NCBI RefSeq assembly: GCF_002893765.1
Contig: NZ_CP025938.1
Span: 3,243,501 to 3,307,500 of the forward strand
Source: Tamlana carrageenivorans
GTDB taxonomy: Bacteria; Bacteroidota; Bacteroidia; Flavobacteriales; Flavobacteriaceae
Direction: 5' to 3'
DNA: 64,000 nt
This document shows positions 44,072 to 52,324 of this stretch, in pieces. The position numbers and the translations under genes were made by a program. The notes under the pieces are model-generated. The model had not been told where the DNA came from and searched no databases. It worked only from the letters and a program-made list of their open reading frames with translations. Within the stretch, counting starts at the first letter, position 1. Each line of letters starts with the position of its first letter.

Positions 44072-44428
44072 ATGGAAAAAGTTAGGCAAGTAATACAGTA
44101 TAAAAATTATTTCGAGGAGTTTCTACTTGCTCAACCAGTAAAGATTCAAGACAAAATATTTAAGGTCATTGAAATAATCGAAACTTATCAGCACGTGCCG
44201 AAAACGTATTTGGCACCAATGAAAACTCATAAGGGATTATTTGAAGCTCGAATTAAGTTAGGTTCGAATATTTGGCGAGTTTTTTGCTTCTTCGATAAAG
44301 GTAAATTAGTCATACTCCTAAACGGATTTACTAAAAAGACGCAGAAAACCCCTAAAAAAGAAATCGATAAAGCTGTTCGATTAATGAAAGAGTATTACGA
44401 AGAAAAAAACAAAGAAAATGGAAACTAA
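44072..44428 (+). CDS. higB: HigB-like (Gp49/RelE superfamily) toxin
   Basis: An 118-residue type II toxin of the phage Gp49-like group. Typical segments are FEARIKLGSNIWRVFCFFD and LLNGFTKKTQKTPKKEIDKA. Members cut mRNA on the ribosome. The toxin gene precedes the antitoxin, as in HigBA systems, and overlaps it by 11 bp. The promoter and a perfect operator dyad lie directly upstream. It sits just after the IS30 element and before repeat C, so it may travel as a cassette. Confidence 0.9.
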   Translation: MEKVRQVIQYKNYFEEFLLAQPVKIQDKIFKVIEIIETYQHVPKTYLAPMKTHKGLFEARIKLGSNIWRVFCFFDKGKLVILLNGFTKKTQKTPKKEIDKAVRLMKEYYEEKNKENGN

Positions 44429-44708
44429 AAGTTGGAAAGAAATAAAAGATAACGTTTACGGAAAAAAAGGAACGGAACGTAGAGATGAACTTGAAAGAGA
44501 TTTTGAATCATTCAAAATTGGCTTACTTTTAAGAAACGCTCGTGAAGAAAAAAATCTTACTCAAGAACAGCTTGGTTTACTGATTGATAAAAAACGAACT
44601 TATATTTCTCGTGTAGAAAATAATGGAAGTAATTTGACTTTAAAAACTCTATTTGATATTGTTGAGAAAGGTCTTGGTGGCAAAGTCAATATTTCAATCG
44701 AAGTATAA
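44418..44708 (+). CDS. higA: HigA-like XRE antitoxin
   Basis: A 96-residue protein with a helix-turn-helix at about 38-80 (LTQEQLGLLIDKKRTYISRVE) and a short N-terminal region (ERRDELERDFESFKIG) that probably wraps the toxin. It should neutralise HigB and, with it, repress the operon through the dyad at 44045. It starts inside the toxin gene, which fits coupled translation. Repeat C begins 12 bp after its stop. Confidence 0.9.
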   Translation: METKSWKEIKDNVYGKKGTERRDELERDFESFKIGLLLRNAREEKNLTQEQLGLLIDKKRTYISRVENNGSNLTLKTLFDIVEKGLGGKVNISIEV

Positions 44709-44873
44709 AAATACGTTTTACAACAAGATGTATAATTAATGGCTAGGTCGAACTTGCTTACGAAAATCCTGAGGAATATTCTATTCGGTTTGTATTTTCT
44801 AAATTAGTTGCTCAAACACGCAACTAATCTTATACAAAACTGGACTACCTAATAAATTTGGTACTATTTTATA

Positions 44874-45707
44874 CTAAGCAGCTTTGTTAATAAATCCTTT
44901 TAATTGTAATTCTTTTTCAAGAGGCGTCATGTATCCTAAACTAGAATGTAATCTTTGAGTGTTATACCAGTTTAAATATTGATCAATAGATTTGTATAAT
45001 TGATTATAAGACGTATACTTAAATCTATTAATCCACTCATATTTAATGGTTTTAAAAAAACTTTCAGCTACAGCATTATCCCAGCAATTTCCCTTTCTAC
45101 TCATGCTTTGTATCACTTTTTGATTAAAAAAGAACATATTTGTGATTCTGTTGGATGCATATTGCACACCCCTGTCCGAATGAAAAATACACTGCTGGTT
45201 TATCACTCTGTTTCTTCTAGCATCAACCCAGGCCTTTAAAACCGTATTCTCAGTAGTCATATCTTCACTTAAAGACCAGCCTATTATTTTTCTATCAGCC
45301 AAATCCATTATCGTGGTTAAATAGTTCCATTGTTGATTAACTCTTATATACGTAATGTCAGAGACTAATTTGTAGCCTAAAGAAAAACTGGTAAAATCCC
45401 TGTCTAATTCATTTTTAGCTGTTTTTAGAGAATGATTTGAATCCGTAGTTACCACAAATTTTTTATTCAATACACTTCTTAGTCCCATTTCTTTCATAAG
45501 TAACCCCACATATGAACGGGAATAAAAAAGCTTTTCTCGTTCAAGTTGTTTTTGAATTCGATAGCTACCATAAATCTGTTTACTATTGTCAAATATAGCT
45601 TCGATTCTGTCTTTTAAAAATGATTTAGAGGAATTAACCTTTAAGGTGTCTTTGGTTTTAAGCCAATGGTAATAAGCATTTTTACTAACCTTCATGCATT
45701 TGCACAT
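44874..45707 (-). CDS. IS3 transposase OrfB (integrase core)
   Basis: The DDE integrase core is complete: LVSDITYIRVNQQWNYLTTIMD fits the first Asp block, IFHSDRGVQYASNR the second, and GNCWDNAVAESFFKTIKYE the Glu. An HTH_21 segment (RIEAIFDNSKQIYGSYRIQ) precedes it. The frame is open upstream of the ATG at 45707 back to the slippery site in orfA (GGEHLFQERQIRYNF, VEKMCKCM), so the real product is an OrfAB fusion made by -1 frameshifting. Confidence 0.92.
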   Translation of the reverse strand: MCKCMKVSKNAYYHWLKTKDTLKVNSSKSFLKDRIEAIFDNSKQIYGSYRIQKQLEREKLFYSRSYVGLLMKEMGLRSVLNKKFVVTTDSNHSLKTAKNELDRDFTSFSLGYKLVSDITYIRVNQQWNYLTTIMDLADRKIIGWSLSEDMTTENTVLKAWVDARRNRVINQQCIFHSDRGVQYASNRITNMFFFNQKVIQSMSRKGNCWDNAVAESFFKTIKYEWINRFKYTSYNQLYKSIDQYLNWYNTQRLHSSLGYMTPLEKELQLKGFINKAA

Positions 45708-45754
45708 CTTTTCGACAGGATAAGTATTTTTGTTTGATAAAATGAAGTTATACC

Positions 45755-46036
45755 TTATCTGTCGCTCTTGGAAAAGATGCTCACCGCCTTTTTTAAGATG
45801 TCACGTTCCATTTTAACATCTCTTAATTCCTTTTTTAATGCTATAAGTTCTTGATGTTCTTTGGATTTAGGTTCATTTTTAGAAAAATCTCCTCCTTTTA
45901 AATCATACTCTTGTTTCCATCTATTAATAACACTTGTATGAACTCCATATTCTTCACTCAGTTGTTTTGTTCGTATACCAGATTTTGATAAATCTAATAT
46001 CATCGATTTAAACTCGTTGTCATATTTTTTTCCCAT
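45755..46036 (-). CDS. IS3 OrfA (HTH protein)
   Basis: A 93-residue protein with the IS3/IS911-type helix-turn-helix (SKSGIRTKQLSEEYGVHTSVINRWK split over two helices) and a C-terminal leucine-rich coil (LKKELRDVKMERDILKKAV). The heptamer A AAA AAG at 45794-45788, in the codons for LKK near its end, is a canonical -1 slippery site that leads into orfB. The gene is intact. Confidence 0.9.
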   Translation of the reverse strand: MGKKYDNEFKSMILDLSKSGIRTKQLSEEYGVHTSVINRWKQEYDLKGGDFSKNEPKSKEHQELIALKKELRDVKMERDILKKAVSIFSKSDR

Positions 46037-46143
46037 AATTCAAATATAGTTTATACTCTATATAAAACCGTCACAACAAAGGTAGACACTTCAAAACCGT
46101 TGTGGTGCATATATTAGGAACGCAGAAGAAACCTAAAAAGTAA

Positions 46144-46674
46144 ATGAGATTAACGATAAGAAAAGAAAATCCAGAAGACTTTAAAACAGTCTTTAACCTT
46201 ATAGAAAAGGCATTTGAAAATGAACAAATGAGCGACCACAAGGAACAATTTTTAGTGGAACGATTGAGAAATTCAGATGCTTTTGTTCCCGAACTTTCAA
46301 TGGTAGCCGAAACCGAAAACAAAATTGTTGGACATATTCTGTTGACAAAACTTAAGATTAAAAACAAATCGAACGAATTTGACTCATTGGCTTTAGCACC
46401 TGTCTCTGTCTTACCTGAATTTCAAGGAAAAGGAATTGGTGGAAAATTGATAGTCGAAGTTCATAAAAAAGCTAAAGAATTAGGATATAAATCAATCGTT
46501 CTACTTGGACACGAAAATTACTATCCAAGATTCGGTTATGAACAAGCTGATAAGTATGGCATAGAATTACCGTTTGAAGTTCCGAAAGAGAATTGTATGG
46601 TAATTGAATTGATTGACAATGGCCTCGATGGAGTAAATGGCATAGTTGAATATCCAAAAGAGTTTAATGAATAA
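46144..46674 (+). CDS. GNAT-family N-acetyltransferase
   Basis: A 176-residue acetyltransferase. The acetyl-CoA-binding motif A is VLPEFQGKGIGGKLI at about 91-105. A C-terminal segment, LLGHENYYPRFGYEQADKYG, is of the kind seen in YhbS/predicted GNATs. The substrate is unknown. It starts 40 bp after the outer end of repeat C and forms the next unit of the accessory row. A partial ACCACAAAATCATATAACTA motif after its stop resembles the gene-side arm of these repeats. Confidence 0.87.
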   Translation: MRLTIRKENPEDFKTVFNLIEKAFENEQMSDHKEQFLVERLRNSDAFVPELSMVAETENKIVGHILLTKLKIKNKSNEFDSLALAPVSVLPEFQGKGIGGKLIVEVHKKAKELGYKSIVLLGHENYYPRFGYEQADKYGIELPFEVPKENCMVIELIDNGLDGVNGIVEYPKEFNE

Positions 46675-46772
46675 AAAATACGACACCACAAAATCATATA
46701 ACTAATAGCTAATTGGTTGTTTCAACCAATATTGAGAAACTCACTCAGGCTTGTAAAACTGAAATAATAACT

Positions 46773-47006
46773 ATGACAAAAAAGGTTATCGGAGCAGTAT
46801 TTTTAATAATTGCATTTTTATTGACAATATGCATAGTACATAGACTTGCAATTAACCCAATTGCTTGGTCGAAATTTAAAGAGTTTATTACTGGAAAAGC
46901 TGGACTGAATTGGTCAATTCTTATTATTGCTTTTTACTCATTAATTTTAGTTCCAATATTTTTAATGTTTAAATATGGGCTAAAATTGACAAAATTATTT
47001 AAATGA
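46773..47006 (+). CDS. Small two-helix membrane protein
   Basis: A 77-residue protein with hydrophobic helices at about 5-25 and 45-68 joined by a short loop (NPIAWSKFKEFITGKAG), and a basic C-terminus (LKLTKLFK). I chose ATG 46773 (MTKKVIGAVF) because the frame upstream to 46713 gives a hydrophilic stretch that looks like intergenic sequence. I do not recognise the family. It lies between the GNAT gene and repeat D and so fits the cassette pattern. Confidence 0.6.
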   Translation: MTKKVIGAVFLIIAFLLTICIVHRLAINPIAWSKFKEFITGKAGLNWSILIIAFYSLILVPIFLMFKYGLKLTKLFK

Positions 47007-47164
47007 ACTGAATTAAATTAAAAACTAAACTTTATGTGGGATTTAGCAGGTTTCGGAACCGCTCACTCAAACGGAATTGAGAAATTTTGCCGACTAAAGC
47101 TCTCAATGACCTTACCCAAAATCAAAAAAAGGAAAATACCACGGAATTTAATTTAACAGAAAAA

Positions 47165-47304
47165 ACAACGATATGGCAATAAAGGTTATAATGCATTGCT
47201 GCCGAATTTTCTACCTGAAATTCCATGTAAATTTGCTGTCTTTCAGCTGCAGCATAAAGCATCCTGTGGATGTTTCGGCAATGAAATTATAAACGAAACC
47301 GTTT
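47165..47304 (+). repeat. Cassette-type inverted repeat, copy D (140 bp)
   Basis: The left arm GTTATAATGCATTGCTGCCG (47185) pairs imperfectly with the complement of the right arm (CGGCAATGAAATTATAAACG), sharing TTATAAT-N2-CATTGC. The outer ends are ACAACG and ACCGTTT, like copies A-C but more diverged. It marks the right edge of the accessory row, 14 bp before the end of the methyltransferase gene. The gap 47007-47164 shows no gene. Confidence 0.5.
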
Positions 47305-47317
47305 AATCTTACATCAT

Positions 47318-48496
47318 TTATACCCTAGAACAAACTAAAACAAGCTTTTCATTATCAAAATTGGAGGTGAAGAATAAATACTTATCACCACCATCTTTAA
47401 TTTTAAACTTTTTACGAATTTGCTGAACGCTTTCAGGAAAGTTACGCGTTGTAATATTGGCTTTAGTGTTGGCCAACTGCTTTAGCGCTTTTTTATTGTA
47501 AGCGATACAACTTTCAATTTTAAAACGTCTTCCAGGAAAATCAACTAAGGTTGTACTCGTGTATAAATGTGCGTTAGGATGCAGTTTGTCTAATTGCAAT
47601 TTTTCAGAAATACTTTGAAAGGCGCCTGATTTTAATATGGAACTATTAGGTTCGTAAAGATAAGTTTGGGGATCACTAAATGTCGCCTTAGCCGTTTTTT
47701 CTTCATTTAAATAAAAGGAAAAACTTTCGGTTTCATGCTTTTTTATATTAACCGTTTTAATGGCGATATCCTCTTTAAAATCGGCTTCTAATATCCATAG
47801 TAGCTCTTTGACCTCGTTGTTAACCGATACAACAATAATTTTTTTAACCTGTTTTAATTCGCCTATTCCAACCGAAAAATCTAATAACGGCGAGGTTTTA
47901 ATGAGAATGTTTTTACTGTGCTTAAAAAGCAGGTTTAAATGTTCTGGAACATTTGGTAAACAATCGTTTAAAAAAAAGACTTTGCCCTTGCTGTCGTGAC
48001 GCCGTGACGGATCGATGTAAATCCAGTCAAATGTTTTATCAGTCTCTTTTAAATATTCCAAGCCATCACCAGCAAAAGTCTGGCTGTTTTTTACATCTAG
48101 GGCTTTAAAATTATGATCGACAATGTCGGAGAGTTTTGGGTTGATGTCACAGTGTATAACTTCTTCAAAACGTTTAGAAAAGTAGAAACAATCTACCCCA
48201 AAACCACCCGTTAAATCAATAATACGTGTTCCAGTAATGAGCTCCGATTTATATTTGGCAGTGATCTCCGAAGAGGTTTGCTCGATGTTTAATTTGTTTG
48301 GATAGTAAATGTTTTCAGTATTAAACCAAGTTGGAAGTTTGTTTTTACAACGGTTTTTGGCTTCAATTTGCTCAACTACCTCTTGGGGTGGTATATGCTC
48401 AAATGGTAGTCCTTTAAGTAAAAGGGAAGCGATATCCGTGTTTAAATTTTTAGCAATGAAATGCTGAATTTCAGTATTTAAAATCGTGCTATTCAA
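47318..48496 (-). CDS. SAM-dependent methyltransferase with THUMP-like domain
   Basis: The 392-residue protein has a central Rossmann methyltransferase domain: motif I IIDLTGGFGVDCFYF, acidic CDINPKL, and the motif IV-like YIDPSRRH. A C-terminal THUMP-like/ferredoxin-like region follows (IRKKFKIKDGGDKYLFFT), as in the PG_1098 family of Bacteroidetes. This suggests methylation of an RNA, but the target is unknown. It ends the leftward operon, 8 bp after the AI-2E gene. Confidence 0.83.
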   Translation of the reverse strand: MNSTILNTEIQHFIAKNLNTDIASLLLKGLPFEHIPPQEVVEQIEAKNRCKNKLPTWFNTENIYYPNKLNIEQTSSEITAKYKSELITGTRIIDLTGGFGVDCFYFSKRFEEVIHCDINPKLSDIVDHNFKALDVKNSQTFAGDGLEYLKETDKTFDWIYIDPSRRHDSKGKVFFLNDCLPNVPEHLNLLFKHSKNILIKTSPLLDFSVGIGELKQVKKIIVVSVNNEVKELLWILEADFKEDIAIKTVNIKKHETESFSFYLNEEKTAKATFSDPQTYLYEPNSSILKSGAFQSISEKLQLDKLHPNAHLYTSTTLVDFPGRRFKIESCIAYNKKALKQLANTKANITTRNFPESVQQIRKKFKIKDGGDKYLFFTSNFDNEKLVLVCSRV

Positions 48497-48504
48497 TTTG
48501 AAAA

Positions 48505-49593
48505 TTAAATGTTTTCGGTGAATTTTTTTACGATTCTATTTTCCGATAAATACTCTTTCAAGATAACTTTAATGGCCGTGTAAGCAGGAATGGCAATAAT
48601 TAAACCAATAACACCAAACAAAATACCAGTTACTAAAATGATAAGAAAAATTTCAAGAGGATGTGATTTCACACTTTTTGAAAATATAATAGGCTGACTC
48701 ACAAAATTATCGATAAGTTGCCCAATCATGAATACAATAAATACCCAAAAGGTTTTTGGTAAGATATATGAAATAAATTCCTGTCCAATATTACTGGTCA
48801 TGGTTAGTGTCATCATAATAATTACACTAATAAAAGGACCAACATAAGGTATTAAATTTAATAAAGCGCATAAAAATGCAATCACAAAAGGATTTTGGAT
48901 ACCAATGATTAAAAGCCCCGTCATGTAAATGATGAATAGAATGGAAATCTGACAAATAAGTCCGACAAAATATCGAGAAAGTAAATTTTTAATTTTTAAG
49001 AAAGAATTTTTAAACTGATTCTCACTTTTTTCTGGTACAAAAATGAGCAAGGTATTTTCTAGTAAAGCACGGTCTTTTAAGAAGAAAAAGGCGATAAAGA
49101 GTACCGAAAACACAGCTATACTAAAGCTACCTAAACCACTAACTATAGAATTTAATACTTGTGGAATAAAGGAGAAATCTAGTTTATCTAGAAATTTAAT
49201 ACCCTTGAAAGAATCGCTTAGGTCGTTTTGATGCAAATTAAAATTTAAAATAAAATCGGAATATGTTTGTTTAATATTAGATTCAAGCTTATTAATATCT
49301 AGAAGCGAAAGGTTATGACCTTGTTCTAAAACCAAAGGAACAAACAAGCCAACAAGACCAATCATGATACCTAATACCAGGAAAATGGTAATAATAACGG
49401 CTATGTTTTTTTCAATTTTTAACTTTTTTTCTAAAAACTGCACAAATGGTCTGCAAATTAAGGAAGTTACCGCCGCTACTGTAATATAAGCGATAACAGA
49501 ACGTACTTTATAAAGAAAAAATAAGATTAAAGCAATACTAGCGATGGTTAGAACTGCTCTTACAATGCCGCTTGAAATGGTTTTTTGATTCAA
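48505..49593 (-). CDS. AI-2E family transporter
   Basis: A membrane protein of 362 residues with about eight helices in the AI-2E/PerM pattern. Segments include VFIAFFFLKDRALLE, LLNLIPYVGPFISVIIMM and QPIIFSKSVKSHPLEIFLIILVTG (each a known family block). Members have been linked to autoinducer or ion export, so the substrate is not predictable. It shares a leftward unit with the downstream methyltransferase. Confidence 0.9.
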   Translation of the reverse strand: MNQKTISSGIVRAVLTIASIALILFFLYKVRSVIAYITVAAVTSLICRPFVQFLEKKLKIEKNIAVIITIFLVLGIMIGLVGLFVPLVLEQGHNLSLLDINKLESNIKQTYSDFILNFNLHQNDLSDSFKGIKFLDKLDFSFIPQVLNSIVSGLGSFSIAVFSVLFIAFFFLKDRALLENTLLIFVPEKSENQFKNSFLKIKNLLSRYFVGLICQISILFIIYMTGLLIIGIQNPFVIAFLCALLNLIPYVGPFISVIIMMTLTMTSNIGQEFISYILPKTFWVFIVFMIGQLIDNFVSQPIIFSKSVKSHPLEIFLIILVTGILFGVIGLIIAIPAYTAIKVILKEYLSENRIVKKFTENI

Positions 49594-49774
49594 ATTAAAT
49601 AGTTTGATAAGTAAGTAAAACTAATCAATTAAAATAAGAATAAAAAACAACTTTATAAAACACTTATTTACTGCCTCATGTTTTTACGAGATCGCTGGAT
49701 ATCTTTTAAAAATATCGAACTTGAAACTCAATACTTACTTAATTTTGATTGTATAATAATAATGAAACTCAGGC

Positions 49775-50275
49775 TTAGAGTAATTGTTTTGTAGCTTCAT
49801 AAAGGGCGATATTAGTGGCCTGAACAACATTCATGCTACTATTTTGCCCGAACATATCGATATGAATAACGTCGTTTGAAGCGTTTAAAACGGCTTCAGA
49901 AACGCCAAAATTTTCATCACCAATTACAAAAGCTATAGGTTTTTCTGCTGAAAATTTATAATGATGAATAGGCTGGCTTTTCTGGGTAATTTCAATAGAA
50001 ATTATTTGATAGTTGTCATTTTTTAAGCCTTCAACCACTGCTGCAGTATCTTCTAAAATTTCATAAGGGACCACTTTTTCAGTGGCTCTAGAGGTTTTTG
50101 CCATTTTTCTTCCCAAAGTAATATTTTGTCCGCATAAAATTATTTTTTCAACACCAAAGGCATCGGCGATACGAAATAAGCTTCCAATATTAGGGGCATT
50201 GGTTACATGATCGCAAACCAAAGTAATGGGAAATTGACGTTTTTTAAAATGGGTATTATAATGATTTAACTGCAT
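49775..50275 (-). CDS. TrmH/SpoU-family RNA 2'-O-methyltransferase
   Basis: A short SPOUT enzyme (166 residues). Motif 1 is NAPNIGSLFRIADAFGV with the Asn/Arg pair, motif 2 AFVIGDENFGVSE and motif 3 MFGQNSSMNVVQATNIALYE, which form the knotted SAM site. There is no N-terminal substrate-binding domain, so it is a minimal form that could methylate tRNA or rRNA ribose. It starts 9 bp after the DUF4159 gene. Confidence 0.9.
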   Translation of the reverse strand: MQLNHYNTHFKKRQFPITLVCDHVTNAPNIGSLFRIADAFGVEKIILCGQNITLGRKMAKTSRATEKVVPYEILEDTAAVVEGLKNDNYQIISIEITQKSQPIHHYKFSAEKPIAFVIGDENFGVSEAVLNASNDVIHIDMFGQNSSMNVVQATNIALYEATKQLL

Positions 50276-50284
50276 GACATGGGT

Positions 50285-50926
50285 TTAGTGATCAAAAACA
50301 TACTTGATGATGTTAGCACCCATTTTAAGAGCCTTTTCACGAACCTCTAAAGGATCGTTATGCACCTCTTCATCTTCCCAACCATCACCTAAATCACTTT
50401 CATAAGTAAACAGTAAAATTAGTCTGTCGTCTTGAAATAGGCCAAAGGCTTGCGGACGCTGCCCATCGTGTTCATGAATTTTAGGTAAGCCGTTTGGGAA
50501 TTTATAAGGCGCTTTAAAAATCTCGTGATTCAATGGGATTTCAATCAAATCTTTATCTGGAAATACTTTTTTTAATTCTTTAGTGATGTATGGTTGCATG
50601 CCATAATTATCATCTATGTGTAAAAAACCTCCAGAAAGCAGATAGTTTTTTAGGTTTTCGGCGTCAGCTCCATCAAAAAATACATTGCCATGACCGGTCA
50701 TGTGCAGAAAAGGGTATTGAAAAATATCTAAACTTCCGGTTTCTACAGTTTGTGGTTTTGGGTTTATTTTAGTGTGAATATGTTGGTTACAATACTCAAT
50801 AAGGTTTGGTAAAGCAGTAGGATTTCCGTACCAATCGCCACCGCCTTTGTATTTTAAAACAGCTATATCCTGAGCTATAAGTGCAAATGAAAATAATGAA
50901 AAACTAAAAATAAAAAGAACCCTCAT
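50285..50926 (-). CDS. DUF4159 domain secreted protein
   Basis: A signal peptide (1-18, ending ALIAQ) precedes a DUF4159 domain. Diagnostic parts are KYKGGGDWYGNPTALPNL, FLHMTGHGNVFF, LSGGFLHIDDNYG and YESDLGDGWED. The fold is like a glutamine-amidotransferase/ThuA domain but the role is unknown. It belongs to a tight leftward operon, with 6 bp to rsmE upstream and 9 bp to the TrmH gene downstream. Confidence 0.88.
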   Translation of the reverse strand: MRVLFIFSFSLFSFALIAQDIAVLKYKGGGDWYGNPTALPNLIEYCNQHIHTKINPKPQTVETGSLDIFQYPFLHMTGHGNVFFDGADAENLKNYLLSGGFLHIDDNYGMQPYITKELKKVFPDKDLIEIPLNHEIFKAPYKFPNGLPKIHEHDGQRPQAFGLFQDDRLILLFTYESDLGDGWEDEEVHNDPLEVREKALKMGANIIKYVFDH

Positions 50927-50932
50927 GTATAC

Positions 50933-51637
50933 TTATTCATTTATAAAAGCTACAGAATGGCAAGCTGCAATAGCTGCTGTTTCTGTTCGTAACCGTGTTT
51001 CGCCCAAAGTTACTGGAATAAAATTGTTTTTAAGTGCTAAGGCAATTTCTTTAGATGAAAAATCGCCTTCAGGACCTATTAATATAGTAATATCTTGATT
51101 AGGTTTTAGCTTTTGTTTTAATGATTTTTTATCACTTTCCTCGCAGTGAGCAATAAAGCGGTCTCCCGAAAACGATTCATTTATAAAATCTTTAAAGTGA
51201 ATAGGAGGACTTAATGTAGGCATAAAACAGCTTAAAGACTGCTTCATAGCCGATTGTAAAATGCGTTCAAAGCGGTCGTTTTTAACCACTTTGCGTTCGC
51301 TATGATCGCAAATAATGGGTGTAATACGTTCTATGCCTATTTCGGTAGCCTTTTCTAGAAACCATTCGTAACGATCGTTCATTTTCGTAGGTGCTACAGC
51401 CAAATGCAAATTAAAATCGCGCTTTTTTTGTTGGGTTTTAGAAATAATATTGGCCATGCATTTATTAATGTTGGGCATAGTAATCTCAGCAATAAACAGC
51501 CAACCTTTACCATTAGTAATGTGTAAGGTGTCGCCAGTGGTTTTACGCAACACTTTTACAATGTGTTTGCTTTCCGTTTTATCAAACGATATTTGGGCCG
51601 TTTGGTCGTTTATTTCTGGATTATAGAAAAGTTGCAT
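50933..51637 (-). CDS. rsmE: 16S rRNA (uracil-1498-N3)-methyltransferase
   Basis: A SPOUT methyltransferase of 234 residues. An N-terminal PUA-like domain (SKHIVKVLRKTTGDTLHITN) is followed by the RsmE core: KATEIGIERITPIICDHSE, ILIGPEGDFSSKEI and LGETRLRTETAAIAA. It methylates U1498 in the decoding site of 16S rRNA. Only one base separates it from the PPIase stop, which implies co-transcription. Confidence 0.95.
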   Translation of the reverse strand: MQLFYNPEINDQTAQISFDKTESKHIVKVLRKTTGDTLHITNGKGWLFIAEITMPNINKCMANIISKTQQKKRDFNLHLAVAPTKMNDRYEWFLEKATEIGIERITPIICDHSERKVVKNDRFERILQSAMKQSLSCFMPTLSPPIHFKDFINESFSGDRFIAHCEESDKKSLKQKLKPNQDITILIGPEGDFSSKEIALALKNNFIPVTLGETRLRTETAAIAACHSVAFINE

Positions 51638-51638
51638 G

Positions 51639-52274
51639 TTACTTTTTTTCAGTAATTTTTAAAACTTGTAATTCTGAAATTTCCTTAGGTTCATGGGTTT
51701 TTAAAACCACATAATAGCGATTGGTTTCAGGTAAATTTACTGTATACACGTCATTTAAAGCATAGCTATTATTGGTTAAGCTATTTTCTAAGGCGGTATC
51801 TAGTTTTCCTTTTGTAAACCAACCTGTGTCTCCGCCTTTTTCGGCTCCTGCATCCATCGAATAGCGTTTAGCTAAAAAATCAAAAGGCGCACCATCTTTA
51901 TAGTTTGCCATTATTCTAGATCTAAGCGTATTCAAATCGGCCATATTATATTTGCTGCCATCTAAATAGATGTACGAAACGCGGTTGTAGGTGTTTGTAG
52001 TTTTACTTATCACTTTGTAATAGGTTTTTTCAAACTCACGATCTACAACTTCGGTGCTGCCTACGTTTTTCTTAAAAAGCGATTTGGCTAGTACCGTTTG
52101 GTGTTTTTCTTCGTTAAAAGTAATTAATTTATTTTTAGTGGATTTATTCGATTTTATAAAGGCATCGGCTTGCTCGGGGTTATTAATGTTTTTCAATTCT
52201 TTTTGAACAGAAGGCTGTGCATGTAAGGCGACTACACTAACAAATATTAGTGTACTAAGTAGTTTTTTAATCAT
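51639..52274 (-). CDS. Periplasmic parvulin-type peptidyl-prolyl isomerase
   Basis: A signal peptide (1-19, ending LHAQ) is followed by a parvulin domain in the C-terminal half: RIMANYKDGAPFDFLAKRYS, GAEKGGDTGWFTKGKL and the closing NRYYVVLKTHEPK. The N-terminal half is a helical chaperone-like region. It assists folding of exported proteins. It is followed at 1 bp by rsmE and preceded by tsaD in the same direction. Confidence 0.87.
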   Translation of the reverse strand: MIKKLLSTLIFVSVVALHAQPSVQKELKNINNPEQADAFIKSNKSTKNKLITFNEEKHQTVLAKSLFKKNVGSTEVVDREFEKTYYKVISKTTNTYNRVSYIYLDGSKYNMADLNTLRSRIMANYKDGAPFDFLAKRYSMDAGAEKGGDTGWFTKGKLDTALENSLTNNSYALNDVYTVNLPETNRYYVVLKTHEPKEISELQVLKITEKK

Positions 52275-52324
52275 GTCGATAGGTTTTGGAGCAAGGTTAG
52301 TTTATTTCGTAAGGGCTTTATCTA

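Larger units (their letters stand above)
44842..46091 (-). mobile_element. IS3-family element
   Basis: About 1.25 kb carrying orfA and orfB on the minus strand. The ends are imperfect inverted repeats with CTACC near each tip (TGGACTACC at 44842, GGTAGACA near 46081). The direct repeat CAAAAC flanks the element at 44836-44841 and 46092-46097. It interrupts repeat C. The exact right tip is uncertain by a few bases. Confidence 0.8.
44720..46103 (+). repeat. Cassette-type inverted repeat, copy C, split by IS3
   Basis: The left part (44720-44841) begins ACAACAAGATGTATAATTAA and contains the dyad ATTAGTTGC / GCAACTAAT. The right part (46098-46103 with preceding shared bases) ends ACCGTTGT. Removing the IS3 element and one CAAAAC repeat gives a 128-bp unit, the same length as copy A, with ends ACAAC and GTTGT. 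It follows higA by 12 bp. Confidence 0.6.

Noticed and set aside
46071..46367. Minus-strand open frame opposite the GNAT gene
   Set aside because: It is the antisense shadow of a well-supported acetyltransferase and extends into IS3 flanking sequence.
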